This document shows, piece after piece, positions 7,481 to 15,317 of a DNA stretch of 64,000 nt (the stretch's first letter is position 1; each line of letters begins with the position of its first letter). The position numbers and the translations under genes are program-made. The notes beneath the pieces are model-generated. The model had not been told where the DNA came from. It worked only from the letters and a program-made list of their open reading frames with translations, and did no database searches. This DNA comes from Diaminobutyricibacter sp049994905 (lineage in GTDB: Bacteria; Actinomycetota; Actinomycetes; Actinomycetales; Microbacteriaceae): positions 1,302,001 through 1,366,000 of the forward strand of contig NZ_CP188258.1 of assembly GCF_049994905.1 (NCBI RefSeq), read 5' to 3'.

Positions 7481-9178
7481 TCAGGCCAGGAGCCCCCTCA
7501 TTCCTTCGGCGAGTTCGCCGACCCGTGCCTCGGCGGCCGCGCGTCGTTCTGCCGCCGTGCCCTGGTCGCTCGACGCGTCGATGTAGACCTTGAGCTTGGG
7601 CTCCGTCCCGCTCGGGCGCACCATCACACGCGATCCGTCCGCCAGCCAGATCCGGAGCACGTCGCTCGGAGGCAGGCCGCCGAAGCCATCCTTCAGATCG
7701 TCGATACTACTGACGTCCACTCCACCGATCACCGCAGGCGGCGTCGACCGCAGGCGTGCCATGATGCGGTCGATGTCGGCAAGGTCCGTCACCCGCAGCG
7801 AGATCTGGTCTGATGCGAAATGGCCGAAGCGTTCGCTGAACCGGTCGAGCTGGTCTGCGACCGTCAGTCCTTCGGCCGCGAGTGACGACGCGAGATCGAG
7901 GAATGCGACCGCCGCCGAGATGCCGTCTTTGTCGCGGACGACCTCGGGGTCGACCAGGTAGCCGAGCGCCTCCTCGAAGCCGAAGATGAGACCGGTCGCT
8001 CGGGACACCCACTTGAAGCCGGTGAGTGTGTCCTCGAAGTCGAGCCCATAGGCGGCTGCGACGGTCTTGAGCGCCGGCGACGACACGATCGAGCAGGCCA
8101 GCGTGCCGTTCGGTCCGCCGTCGGGCGTTGCGTCGGCTTCCGCCAGTTCGGCGGCACGCCAGCCGAGCAGCGCTCCGACCTCGTTGCCGGAGAGGCGGCG
8201 GTACCTCTCTGGTGCAGACGTGTCGGGGATGGCGACGGCCAGGCGGTCCGCATCCGGATCGTTGGCGATGACGAGCGCGACACCCGCCTCCCGGGCGGTC
8301 GCGAACGAGAGGTCGAGTGCGCCGGGTTCCTCCGGGTTGGGGAACGCGACGGTGGGAAACCTGGGGTCAGGCTCGATCTGCTGGGGCACCACGACAGGCG
8401 AGGCGAATCCTGCCTTGCCGAGCACGCGGGAGGCGGTCTCCCATCCGACGCCGTGCATCGCGGTGTACACGTACGAGACGGATGCGCTGGGGGTGCGCGC
8501 AATCGCGGCCGTCGCGTCGACGTACGCGTCGATGACGGATTCGGGGGCGACCTCGTAGGCGTCCGATCGCGGCAGCCCGACGATCGAGGAGGAGGCGACA
8601 GTGAGGATGCGGGCGGCGATGTCGGCGTCGGCGGGCGGCACGATCTGGGAGCCGTGATCGTCGCCGCCGAGATACACCTTGTAGCCGTTGTCGTTGGGCG
8701 GGTTGTGGCTGGCGGTGACCATCACCCCGGCGCTGGTGCCCAGGTGACGCACTGCGAAGGCGAGCACGGGCGTGGGCAGCAGGCGCGGCAGCAGGATCGC
8801 CCGGACGCCGGCTCCGGCCATCAGTTCGGCCGTGTCATGCGCGAAGATCGCCGAGTTCTTGCGCCCGTCGTATCCGATGACGACGGATGGCGTGTCACCG
8901 TTCGCGTGCGCCTGAAGGTAGGCGGCGAGGCCGGCAGCCGCCTGCGCGACGAGCACGCGGTTCATCCGGTTGGGTCCGGCTGCGATCTCGCCGCGGAGAC
9001 CGGCCGTGCCGAACGCGAGGCGGGCGTCGAACCGGGAGTGCAGGTCGTCGAGGGCTACGGCCGAGCCGCTTTCGGCGGCGATCACCAGCGTGTCGAGCTC
9101 GTTACGGGTCTCCGGGTCGGGGTCCTGGGCGATCCATGCGCGGGCCTCTTCGAGGAGGTCCGCAGGTTCGGCGCTCAC
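7481..9178 (-). CDS. Phospho-sugar mutase (phosphoglucomutase/phosphomannomutase family)
   Basis: This 565-residue enzyme moves phosphate between C1 and C6 (or C5) of sugar phosphates through a phosphoserine. The active-site serine lies in MVTASHNPPNDNGYK, the metal-binding loop in ANDPDADRLAVA, the sugar-binding loop in GFEEALGYLVDPEVVRDKDG, and the phosphate-binding loop in VRPSGTEPKLKVY. Length and motifs match the PgcA/PGM2-like branch that also accepts pentose phosphates. The GTG start overlaps the stop of the purine nucleoside phosphorylase gene by 4 bp. That coupling suggests it processes the ribose-1-phosphate produced there to ribose-5-phosphate, but glucose-1-phosphate supply for wall glycans is equally possible. 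Confidence 0.93.
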   Translation of the reverse strand: MSAEPADLLEEARAWIAQDPDPETRNELDTLVIAAESGSAVALDDLHSRFDARLAFGTAGLRGEIAAGPNRMNRVLVAQAAAGLAAYLQAHANGDTPSVVIGYDGRKNSAIFAHDTAELMAGAGVRAILLPRLLPTPVLAFAVRHLGTSAGVMVTASHNPPNDNGYKVYLGGDDHGSQIVPPADADIAARILTVASSSIVGLPRSDAYEVAPESVIDAYVDATAAIARTPSASVSYVYTAMHGVGWETASRVLGKAGFASPVVVPQQIEPDPRFPTVAFPNPEEPGALDLSFATAREAGVALVIANDPDADRLAVAIPDTSAPERYRRLSGNEVGALLGWRAAELAEADATPDGGPNGTLACSIVSSPALKTVAAAYGLDFEDTLTGFKWVSRATGLIFGFEEALGYLVDPEVVRDKDGISAAVAFLDLASSLAAEGLTVADQLDRFSERFGHFASDQISLRVTDLADIDRIMARLRSTPPAVIGGVDVSSIDDLKDGFGGLPPSDVLRIWLADGSRVMVRPSGTEPKLKVYIDASSDQGTAAERRAAAEARVGELAEGMRGLLA

Positions 9179-10008
9179 AGCGCCCCCACGATCTTCGCAA
9201 GGAGAGCGCTGATCACCGGCTCGGCCTCGCGGCCGGCCTCGATGACCTCCTGGTGGCTGAGCGGGGTCTTCTGGATGCCCGCGGCCAGGTTCGTGACTAG
9301 CGACATCCCGAGGATCTCCATTCCCGACTGCCGCGCGGCGATCGCTTCGAGAGCGGTCGACATTCCGACGATGTGGCCGCCGATCGTCTTCGCCATCTGC
9401 ACCTCCGCCGGTGTCTCGTAGTGCGGTCCGCGGAACTGGCAGTACACGCCGTCGTCGAGCGTCGGATCGATCGACCGCGCAAGGTCCCGCAGGCGTGCCG
9501 AATACAGGTCGGTGAGGTCGACGAACGTCGCGCCCTCGAGTGGTGAGTCCGCGGTGAGGTTGATGTGGTCGCTGATGAGTACGGGGGTGCCGGGTTTCCA
9601 GTGCTCCTTGATGCCGCCGGCACCGTTTGTGAGCACCATGGTCGTGGCCCCGGTCGCCGCAGCCGTTCGCACGCTGTGCACGACCCGGCGCACTCCGTGG
9701 CCTTCGTAGTAGTGGGTGCGCGACCCGATCACGAGAGCGCGCTTGCCAGTGGGCAACAGCACCGAGCGCAGGGTGCCGACGTGGCCGGCCAGGGCCGGTG
9801 CGCCGAAGCCGACGATCTCGGTCGCCGGGATGGTCGCGGTGGTCTCTCCGATGAGATCAGCCGCCCTGCCCCAGCCGCTGCCGAGCGTCAGAGCGATGTC
9901 GTGGTGGTCGACGCCGGTCTTCGCAGCGATCTGCGCGGCGGCTTCGCGCGCGACCTCGAACGGGTCGGCAGCGGGGTCGTCGAGCGGGTTCATGGTGGTG
10001 TCAGACAT
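9175..10008 (-). CDS. punA: Purine-nucleoside phosphorylase
   Basis: This 277-residue enzyme splits inosine and guanosine with phosphate to base plus ribose-1-phosphate. Its length and motifs fit the trimeric (class II, PNP/MTAP) group: LGSGWG near the N-terminus for phosphate, SRTHYYEGHG (phosphate and catalytic region), LTNGAGGIKEHW, and GMSTALEAIAAR near the C-terminus. The first ATG follows the promoter region at the divergent junction with lpdA; a second ATG five codons in is possible. It is the first gene of a two-gene minus-strand operon with the phosphohexomutase. It completes the purine branch with adenosine deaminase. Confidence 0.95.
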   Translation of the reverse strand: MSDTTMNPLDDPAADPFEVAREAAAQIAAKTGVDHHDIALTLGSGWGRAADLIGETTATIPATEIVGFGAPALAGHVGTLRSVLLPTGKRALVIGSRTHYYEGHGVRRVVHSVRTAAATGATTMVLTNGAGGIKEHWKPGTPVLISDHINLTADSPLEGATFVDLTDLYSARLRDLARSIDPTLDDGVYCQFRGPHYETPAEVQMAKTIGGHIVGMSTALEAIAARQSGMEILGMSLVTNLAAGIQKTPLSHQEVIEAGREAEPVISALLAKIVGAL

Positions 10009-10108
10009 GGATCCACTCTATTGCGCAACCCGATTCGGCCGTTCGGACGCTTTCGCGCTCATCGGCGCGGTTTGGCGGGGAATCCCTCGACGCGAGAGAA
10101 TGGACCTC

Positions 10109-11545
10109 ATGGCCTACGAGTTCGAGCGCAAGCAGAGAATCGCCGTACTCGGAGGAGGTCCTGGCGGGTATGAAGCGGCACTCGCCGGAGCCCAGCTCGG
10201 CGCGGACGTCACCCTGGTCGAACGGGTCGGCGTCGGCGGCTCGGCGGTGATCACCGACGTCGTTCCGTCGAAGACGCTCATCGCGACAGCCGAAGCGACC
10301 AATGCCATCAGCGAGGCCGCGGACCTCGGCGTGCAGTTCTTCACGCGGGGGGAGTCGGGCAAGCCGGTCCGCCCCGAGATCGCGGTGAACCTCGCGGCCG
10401 TCAACAAGCGGCTCCTCGGGCTGGCGCGTCAGCAGTCCGAAGACATGAAATCCGAGCTCATCCGCTCCGGCGTCCGGCTCATCACCGGTGAGGGCAGGCT
10501 CGACGGTGCCGGCGCGGTGATCGTGTCGACCGCCAAAGGCGACACCGGCACCGATTTCGACCGCATCGAGGCGGACACGATCGTCGTCTCGGTCGGCGCG
10601 AGCCCGCGCATCCTTCCCTCGGCGCAGCCTGACGGCGAGCGCATCCTCACCTGGACCCAGCTCTACGACCTCCCGCAAGTGCCCGAACACCTGATCGTCG
10701 TGGGCTCCGGTGTGACAGGGGCCGAGTTCGCCTCCGCATACACGGCACTCGGGTCGAAGGTGACGCTCATCTCCAGCCGCGACCAGGTGCTGCCAGGCGA
10801 AGACGCCGATGCTGCGCGTGTGATCGAGAACGTCTTCAAACGCAACGGCATGACCGTCCTGTCGAAGTCGCGCGCCGAATCCGTGGTCCGCAACGAGGGC
10901 GGGGTCGTCGCGACACTGTCCGACGGCAGGCTGGTCCAGGGAAGCCACTGCCTGATGGCGGTCGGCTCGGTGCCGAACACCGCAGGCATCGGCCTCGAGG
11001 AGGCGGGCGTGCAGCTGACGCCGTCCGGCCACATCCGCGTCAACCGGGTCGCGCGCACGTCGATACCGAACATCTATGCAGCCGGTGACTGCGCCGACCT
11101 GATGCCGCTCGCATCCGTCGCCTCCATGCAGGGACGAACGGCGGTGTTCCACGCGATGGGCGACGCGGTCAACCCGTTCGAGCTGCGCAACGTGACCTCC
11201 AACATCTTCACGCAGCCCGAAATCGCCACGGTCGGCTGGAACCAGAAGCAGATCGAAGAAGGAATCGCGCAGGGCGACATCTACAAGCTGCCGCTGAAGT
11301 CGAACCCCAGGGCCAAGATGCTCGGGATCAAGGACGGGTTCGTCAAGCTGTTCGCACGCACCGGGTCCGGCACGGTCATCGGGGGTGTGATCGTCGCGCC
11401 GCGCGCGAGCGAACTGATTTTCCCGCTCGCGCTGGCGGTGGAACACCGCCTGACGGTCGACCAGGTCGCGCGGGCGTTCACCGTCTATCCATCGCTTTCC
11501 GGCTCGATCTCCGAAGCCGCGCGCGCGATGCACATCGTGCTCTAG
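10109..11545 (+). CDS. lpdA: NAD(P)H-quinone dehydrogenase / flavoprotein disulfide-reductase family
   Basis: This 478-residue FAD protein has the pyridine nucleotide-disulfide oxidoreductase layout: FAD motif AVLGGGPGGYEAA at the N-terminus, NAD motif VVGSGVTGAEFASAY in the middle, the second FAD motif NIYAAGDCADL, and a dimerisation domain. The redox-active CxxxxC of true lipoamide dehydrogenases is absent; the equivalent stretch reads GVGGSAVITDVVPSK. This is the pattern of mycobacterial LpdA (Rv3303c), an NAD(P)H:quinone reductase. The ATG at 10109 is preferred because GAGAG lies about 10 bp upstream; an in-frame ATG at 10100 has no properly spaced site. It is monocistronic and divergent from punA. 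Confidence 0.9.
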   Translation: MAYEFERKQRIAVLGGGPGGYEAALAGAQLGADVTLVERVGVGGSAVITDVVPSKTLIATAEATNAISEAADLGVQFFTRGESGKPVRPEIAVNLAAVNKRLLGLARQQSEDMKSELIRSGVRLITGEGRLDGAGAVIVSTAKGDTGTDFDRIEADTIVVSVGASPRILPSAQPDGERILTWTQLYDLPQVPEHLIVVGSGVTGAEFASAYTALGSKVTLISSRDQVLPGEDADAARVIENVFKRNGMTVLSKSRAESVVRNEGGVVATLSDGRLVQGSHCLMAVGSVPNTAGIGLEEAGVQLTPSGHIRVNRVARTSIPNIYAAGDCADLMPLASVASMQGRTAVFHAMGDAVNPFELRNVTSNIFTQPEIATVGWNQKQIEEGIAQGDIYKLPLKSNPRAKMLGIKDGFVKLFARTGSGTVIGGVIVAPRASELIFPLALAVEHRLTVDQVARAFTVYPSLSGSISEAARAMHIVL

Positions 11546-11589
11546 CGCGAACGGCACGCGGCGCGGCCGGCGCGACGTTGCCGGGTCTG

Positions 11590-11709
11590 CGGGTCCTGAA
11601 GCGCGTTCACAAAACAGGACTTCGTGTGACAGAAGTGACGGATGCGGCCGGAATCAGCGCATCCGGGCCACATGGGTCACTTCTGCACACGAACTCCTGT
11701 TTTATGAAC
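11590..11709. repeat. Palindromic element, copy 1 (upstream of nuclease gene)
   Basis: Bases 11605-11639 and 11676-11709 form inverted arms that pair at about 32 positions with two mismatches and one bulged base. A nested 8-bp stem (11639-11646 with 11658-11665, GGATGC pairing with GCATCC) lies inside. The left part, 11590-11650, is repeated in direct orientation at 12644-12704 with 4 mismatches, the first 30 bases being identical. The octamer GGTCCTGA occurs on both outer sides (11592-11599 and 11710-11717). The element ends 113 bp before the nuclease start. Confidence 0.9.
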
Positions 11710-11822
11710 GGTCCTGATGGAGCGCCCTCAGCAGCCATCCACAGACGACCCAGACCGCAGGCTTTCCACAACCGCCTCAGCAGCAGTGGTGGACTACTCG
11801 CATTCCACCCAATCTGAATCGG

Positions 11823-12653
11823 GTGCACAGCATCGACGATACGATCCACCAGTTCGGCAACGTCGCCACGAGGGCAGAACTCCTGACGTTCGGCCATCGT
11901 CCCCGCGAGCTGACGGACGCGATTCGGAGCGGCACGCTTCACCGGTTGCGCCGCGGGCACTACGTCACGGCGGATGCTACTCCGGCGCAGCGAATCGCCG
12001 TCACCGTTGGAGGGCGGCTCGCCTGTTCCAGCGCGGCAGCGACCTTCGGACTCTGGTCGGGTTCGGACCCGACCCTTCACATAGCGGTTCCCCCGACTGC
12101 ATCGCGGGTCAGGACGGATTGCGCGGGCGCCGCCCTTCGTATCCACTGGCAGGGCGACCTTCGGGAGTCGGAATGCTGGCGGGTAAGCCTCGCGGACTGC
12201 TTGCGCGGAGTTGTGCGGTGCAGCGACCAGGAGTCTGCGATAGCAACACTCGATACGGCCATCGGCCTGCGCCTCGTCGCTGAGTGTGATCTCGGCGGGA
12301 TATTCGCGCAGGAGCCGATCAGGTCGCGCATCATCGCGTCCCGAGCGCGCCCCGGCTCGGATTCAGGGGTGGAATCCCTCGCTCGGCAGCGGCTGCAGCA
12401 TCGAGGCCTTGCCGTGCGACAGCAAGTGGCGGTGCCGGGCGTCGGTCGCGTGGACCTGCTCGTCGACGATCGTCTCTTCATCGAAATCGACGGCTTCGAG
12501 TTTCACTCGTCCCCTCAGCGTTTCGCCCGGGATCGCAGGCGGGATGCCGCATTCGTCCTCGGCGGACACCGGCGACTGCGCTTCACAGCCGTTGACGTGC
12601 TGAGGGACTGGGACCGGGTCGAGCGGATGATCCTGGACGTGCTCGGGTCCTGA
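11823..12653 (+). CDS. HTH (AbiEi-like) plus DUF559/PD-(D/E)XK predicted nuclease
   Basis: This 276-residue protein has two parts. Residues 8-50 resemble the AbiEi-type antitoxin winged helix (GNVATRAELL, then GTLHRLRRGHYV). Residues about 180-276 resemble the DUF559/very-short-patch-repair-like endonuclease fold, with E184, D211 in VGRVDLLVDD, E221-I-D223 in FIEIDG, and the following EFHSS as the likely PD-(D/E)XK active site. Such fused proteins are common, variable accessory genes in actinobacteria and are not biochemically defined. The GTG start lacks a clear ribosome-binding site. The gene is bracketed by two palindromic elements, and its stop codon lies inside the shared direct repeat. 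No partner toxin gene is adjacent. Confidence 0.75.
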   Translation: MHSIDDTIHQFGNVATRAELLTFGHRPRELTDAIRSGTLHRLRRGHYVTADATPAQRIAVTVGGRLACSSAAATFGLWSGSDPTLHIAVPPTASRVRTDCAGAALRIHWQGDLRESECWRVSLADCLRGVVRCSDQESAIATLDTAIGLRLVAECDLGGIFAQEPIRSRIIASRARPGSDSGVESLARQRLQHRGLAVRQQVAVPGVGRVDLLVDDRLFIEIDGFEFHSSPQRFARDRRRDAAFVLGGHRRLRFTAVDVLRDWDRVERMILDVLGS

Positions 12654-12764
12654 AGCGCGTTCACAAAACAGGAGTTCGTGTGACGGGAGTGACGGATGGG
12701 GCCGTTTGGCGGCCATCCGGGTGGCATGGGCCACCCCAGTAACGCGAACTCCTGTGTGACGAAC
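12644..12764. repeat. Palindromic element, copy 2 (contains nuclease stop codon)
   Basis: Arms starting at 12659 and ending at 12764 pair through the core ACAGGAGTTCG, with an inner stem GGATGG/CCATCC and an innermost GGCC/GGCC. The left 61 bases (12644-12704) match copy 1 with 4 mismatches at an offset of exactly 1054 bp. The direct-repeat part covers the last codons and the TGA (12651-12653) of the nuclease gene. It lies between two convergent genes and may also act as a transcription barrier. Confidence 0.9.
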
Positions 12765-12784
12765 CAGGCCCCGTGGCGCCGCGC

Positions 12785-14548
12785 TCAGCTGATGTTGAGC
12801 AGGAGGTGCCCGGAGGACACCGTGGCGCCGACCGCCGTGTTGATGCCGGAGACCGTGCCGTCTTTGTGGGCGGTGAGCGGCTGCTCCATCTTCATCGCCT
12901 CGAGCACGAGCACCAGGTCGCCTTTGACCACCTGGTCGCCGTTGTCCACAGCGAGCTTCACCACGGTCGCCTGCATCGGAGCCGTGATCGAGTCGCCAGT
13001 AGCGGTGTCGACGGCGTGCGTGCCGCCGCGGCGACGCGGAGCCGGCGAGGTCGCAGCCTCAGCACCCGCAGCGGCGAGGAGCCTGCCGGGAAGGCTGACT
13101 TCGATGCGCTTGCCTTCGACCTCGACGACGACACTGTGGCGCTGCTGGCTGGGTGCCGCCGCGTCGAGCGCCCCGCCCCACGGCTCGATCTCGTTCTGGA
13201 ACTCGGTCTCGATCCAACGGGTGTACACCGAGAACGGTTCGCCGTCCTGCGGCGCGAAGGCGGTGTCGCGCACGATCGCGCGGTGGAAGGGAAGCACGGT
13301 GGGGAGCCCTGCGACCTCGAACTCGTCGAGTGCGCGGCGCGAGCGCTCGAGCGCGTCCTCCCGCGTGGCGCCGGTGACGACCAGCTTGGCTAGGAGGGAA
13401 TCGAACGACCCGGAGATCACATCGCCGGCCTGGACTCCGCTGTCGACGCGCACACCGGGTCCGCCGGCGGGCTTGAAGACATGCACGGGCCCGGGGGAGG
13501 GGATGAATCCGCGCCCGGCGTCCTCGCCGTTGATGCGGAACTCGAACGAGTGGCCGCGCGCGATGGGGTCGTCGTAGTCGAGGGTGCCACCTTCGGCGAG
13601 CCGGAACTGTTCACGTACAAGGTCGATGCCGGTTACCTCTTCAGAGACCGGATGCTCGACCTGCAGGCGCGTGTTGACTTCGAGGAACGAGACGGTGCCG
13701 TCTTTGGCGATGAGGAATTCGCACGTGCCGGCGCCCAGATAGCCGACCTCTTTGAGAATCGCCTTGGATGCGCGGTACAGCTCGTCGGTCTGCGCTGCGG
13801 TCAGGAACGGAGCAGGCGCCTCTTCGACGAGTTTCTGGTGACGGCGCTGCAGCGAGCAGTCGCGCGTGGAGACGACGACGACGTTGCCGTACGCGTCGGC
13901 GAGGCACTGGGTCTCGACGTGGCGGGGCTGGTCGAGATACTTTTCGACGAAGCATTCGCCGCGCCCGAACGCAGCGACCGCCTCCCGGGTGGCGGATTCG
14001 AACAACTCTGGCACCTCGTCGCGGGTGCGGGCGACCTTGAGGCCGCGGCCGCCGCCGCCGAATGCCGCCTTGATGGCGACCGGCAGGCCGTACTGGTCGA
14101 CGAAGTCGAGTACCTCGGATGCGTCGGCGACCGGGTTGAGCGTGCCGGGCGCGAGGGGTGCCCCGACCTTTTCGGCGACGTGCCGGGCGGAGACTTTGTC
14201 GCCGAGCCGCTCGATCGCTTCGGGCGAGGGGCCGATCCAGGTGAGGCCTGCGCCGATGACGGCGCGGGCGAAGTCTGCGTTCTCGGCGAGGAACCCGTAG
14301 CCGGGGTGCACGGCGTCCGCGCCGGAGCGGCGGGCGACCGAGAGGAGCTTGTCGATGACCAGGTAGGTTTCGGCGCTCGTTGTGCCGTCGAGCGCATACG
14401 CCTCATCGGCGAGCCTGACGTGCAGCGCGTCACGGTCCTGGTCGGCGTAGACCGCGACCGATCCGATTCCGGAGTCTTTCGCGGCGCGGATGACCCGGAC
14501 GGCGATTTCGCCCCGGTTGGCGATGAGGACCTTGGTTATGCGTGGCAC
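12785..14548 (-). CDS. accA3: Acyl-CoA carboxylase alpha subunit (biotin carboxylase + BCCP)
   Basis: This 587-residue protein fuses biotin carboxylase (N-terminal domain starting ITKVLIANRGEIAVRVI, ATP-grasp loop AAFGGGGRGLKVA, catalytic EVNTRLQVEHPV) with a C-terminal biotinyl domain carrying the biotinylated lysine K553 in LEAMKME. It carboxylates its own biotin with ATP and bicarbonate and hands the carboxyl group to a beta subunit for malonyl- or methylmalonyl-CoA synthesis. Length and fusion match the actinobacterial AccA3 type. The GTG start sits 8 bp after a TAGGCT element, consistent with a leaderless mRNA. Candidate partners AccD5/AccE and the biotin ligase are encoded 6-9 kb downstream in the window. 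Confidence 0.95.
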   Translation of the reverse strand: MPRITKVLIANRGEIAVRVIRAAKDSGIGSVAVYADQDRDALHVRLADEAYALDGTTSAETYLVIDKLLSVARRSGADAVHPGYGFLAENADFARAVIGAGLTWIGPSPEAIERLGDKVSARHVAEKVGAPLAPGTLNPVADASEVLDFVDQYGLPVAIKAAFGGGGRGLKVARTRDEVPELFESATREAVAAFGRGECFVEKYLDQPRHVETQCLADAYGNVVVVSTRDCSLQRRHQKLVEEAPAPFLTAAQTDELYRASKAILKEVGYLGAGTCEFLIAKDGTVSFLEVNTRLQVEHPVSEEVTGIDLVREQFRLAEGGTLDYDDPIARGHSFEFRINGEDAGRGFIPSPGPVHVFKPAGGPGVRVDSGVQAGDVISGSFDSLLAKLVVTGATREDALERSRRALDEFEVAGLPTVLPFHRAIVRDTAFAPQDGEPFSVYTRWIETEFQNEIEPWGGALDAAAPSQQRHSVVVEVEGKRIEVSLPGRLLAAAGAEAATSPAPRRRGGTHAVDTATGDSITAPMQATVVKLAVDNGDQVVKGDLVLVLEAMKMEQPLTAHKDGTVSGINTAVGATVSSGHLLLNIS

Positions 14549-14556
14549 AGTTCTCT

Positions 14557-14562
14557 AGCCTA
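14557..14562 (-). promoter_or_regulatory. -10-like element of accA3
   Basis: Read on the minus strand, TAGGCT lies 8 bp before the GTG start of accA3 with no Shine-Dalgarno sequence between. This spacing fits transcription starting at the start codon. Confidence 0.45.
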
Positions 14563-14577
14563 TGCGGCGCATCCCTC

Positions 14578-14607
14578 CCCATTTTGGTCGAACTAGACAA
14601 AAATGGG
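14578..14607. promoter_or_regulatory. 12-bp inverted repeat between maf and accA3
   Basis: CCCATTTTGGTC and GACAAAAATGGG face each other across GAACTA, with one mismatch in 12. It lies about 16 bp upstream of the accA3 -10-like element and 20 bp after the maf stop, where it could be an operator for carboxylase expression or a weak terminator for maf. The T-run is inside the stem, which favours an operator. Confidence 0.5.
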
Positions 14608-14627
14608 ATGCCCGGGGGTCGGGAAGC

Positions 14628-15272
14628 CTACAAAGCGCGATTCCACAGGCTGGGCCAGCTCACGCCCAGCTCGACGAACAGTTCGCGCACAGTGGCGAGG
14701 GACAGGCCGACGACCGTGCTCGGATCGCCGTCGATCCGTGTGATGAACGGGCCGCCGAGGCTGTCAACGGTGAACGCCCCGGCCACTTCGAGTGGTTCTC
14801 CGGTTGCGATGTACGCGTCGATCTCGTCGTCGGTGATATCGGATGCGAATGTCACGGTGGCCACGGCGGTCGCGCCCGTCGCCGCGTTCGTGCGCCCGCC
14901 CCGGTGGTCGATGAGCCAGTGCCCGGAGTGCAGGCGACCGGTGTCGCCGCGCTGGGAATGCCACCGTGCCCGTGCGACATCAGGCGTGTGCGGTTTGCCG
15001 TAGATCGAACCGCCGATCTCGAACGCCGAGTCGCCGCCGAGGATGAACCCGTCGATCGGTTGCCCGTCGACCAGGGCGCCGACGACGGCTTCGGCTTTCG
15101 CCTGCGCGAGGAGCTGAACCATCGCCGAGGCGCCGAGCGATCCGCTGGTCTCTTCTGCCCGGGCGACGGCGGCGGGTTCGTCGACCTGCGATGGCACGAC
15201 GACGGGTTCGATGCCTGCGGCGCGTAGCAGCGCGAGCCGGGCGGGCGAGGTTGAGGCGAGGTAGAGGCGCAT
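14628..15272 (-). CDS. maf: Maf family nucleotide pyrophosphatase
   Basis: This 214-residue protein belongs to the Maf/YhdE family, which hydrolyses non-canonical or canonical dTTP/UTP-type nucleoside triphosphates to monophosphates and acts in house-cleaning or septum control. The N-terminal P-loop-like STSPARLALLRAAGI, the central GGDSAFEIGGSIYGKP (family motif GaDtvv...lgKP) and the C-terminal DGDPSTVVGLSLATVRE (family GdpsnVvGLpl) are all present. The ATG at 15272 gives the usual MRLYLAST start with AGGAAG upstream; a much longer open frame continues upstream but lies antisense to the methyltransferase gene. It is divergent from that gene with a 45-bp gap. Confidence 0.93.
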   Translation of the reverse strand: MRLYLASTSPARLALLRAAGIEPVVVPSQVDEPAAVARAEETSGSLGASAMVQLLAQAKAEAVVGALVDGQPIDGFILGGDSAFEIGGSIYGKPHTPDVARARWHSQRGDTGRLHSGHWLIDHRGGRTNAATGATAVATVTFASDITDDEIDAYIATGEPLEVAGAFTVDSLGGPFITRIDGDPSTVVGLSLATVRELFVELGVSWPSLWNRAL

Positions 15273-15317
15273 GTCTTCCTTTGTGCGAGGCGTCCCGCTC
15301 TGTGGGATGCTCGACGG

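Noticed and set aside
8453..9421. 322-codon plus-strand frame
   Set aside because: Antisense to the phosphohexomutase and purine nucleoside phosphorylase genes, which both have intact catalytic motifs.
10109..11545. Dihydrolipoamide dehydrogenase of a 2-oxoacid complex
   Set aside because: The redox-active cysteine pair is absent, so it cannot carry out the disulfide chemistry.
10001..11557. 518-codon minus-strand frame opposite lpdA
   Set aside because: Shadow of the flavoprotein gene; composition is D/H/R-rich with no domain.
11823..12653. Complete type IV toxin-antitoxin pair
   Set aside because: Only the AbiEi-like HTH is present, fused to a nuclease-like domain; no adjacent AbiEii-type nucleotidyltransferase toxin gene exists.
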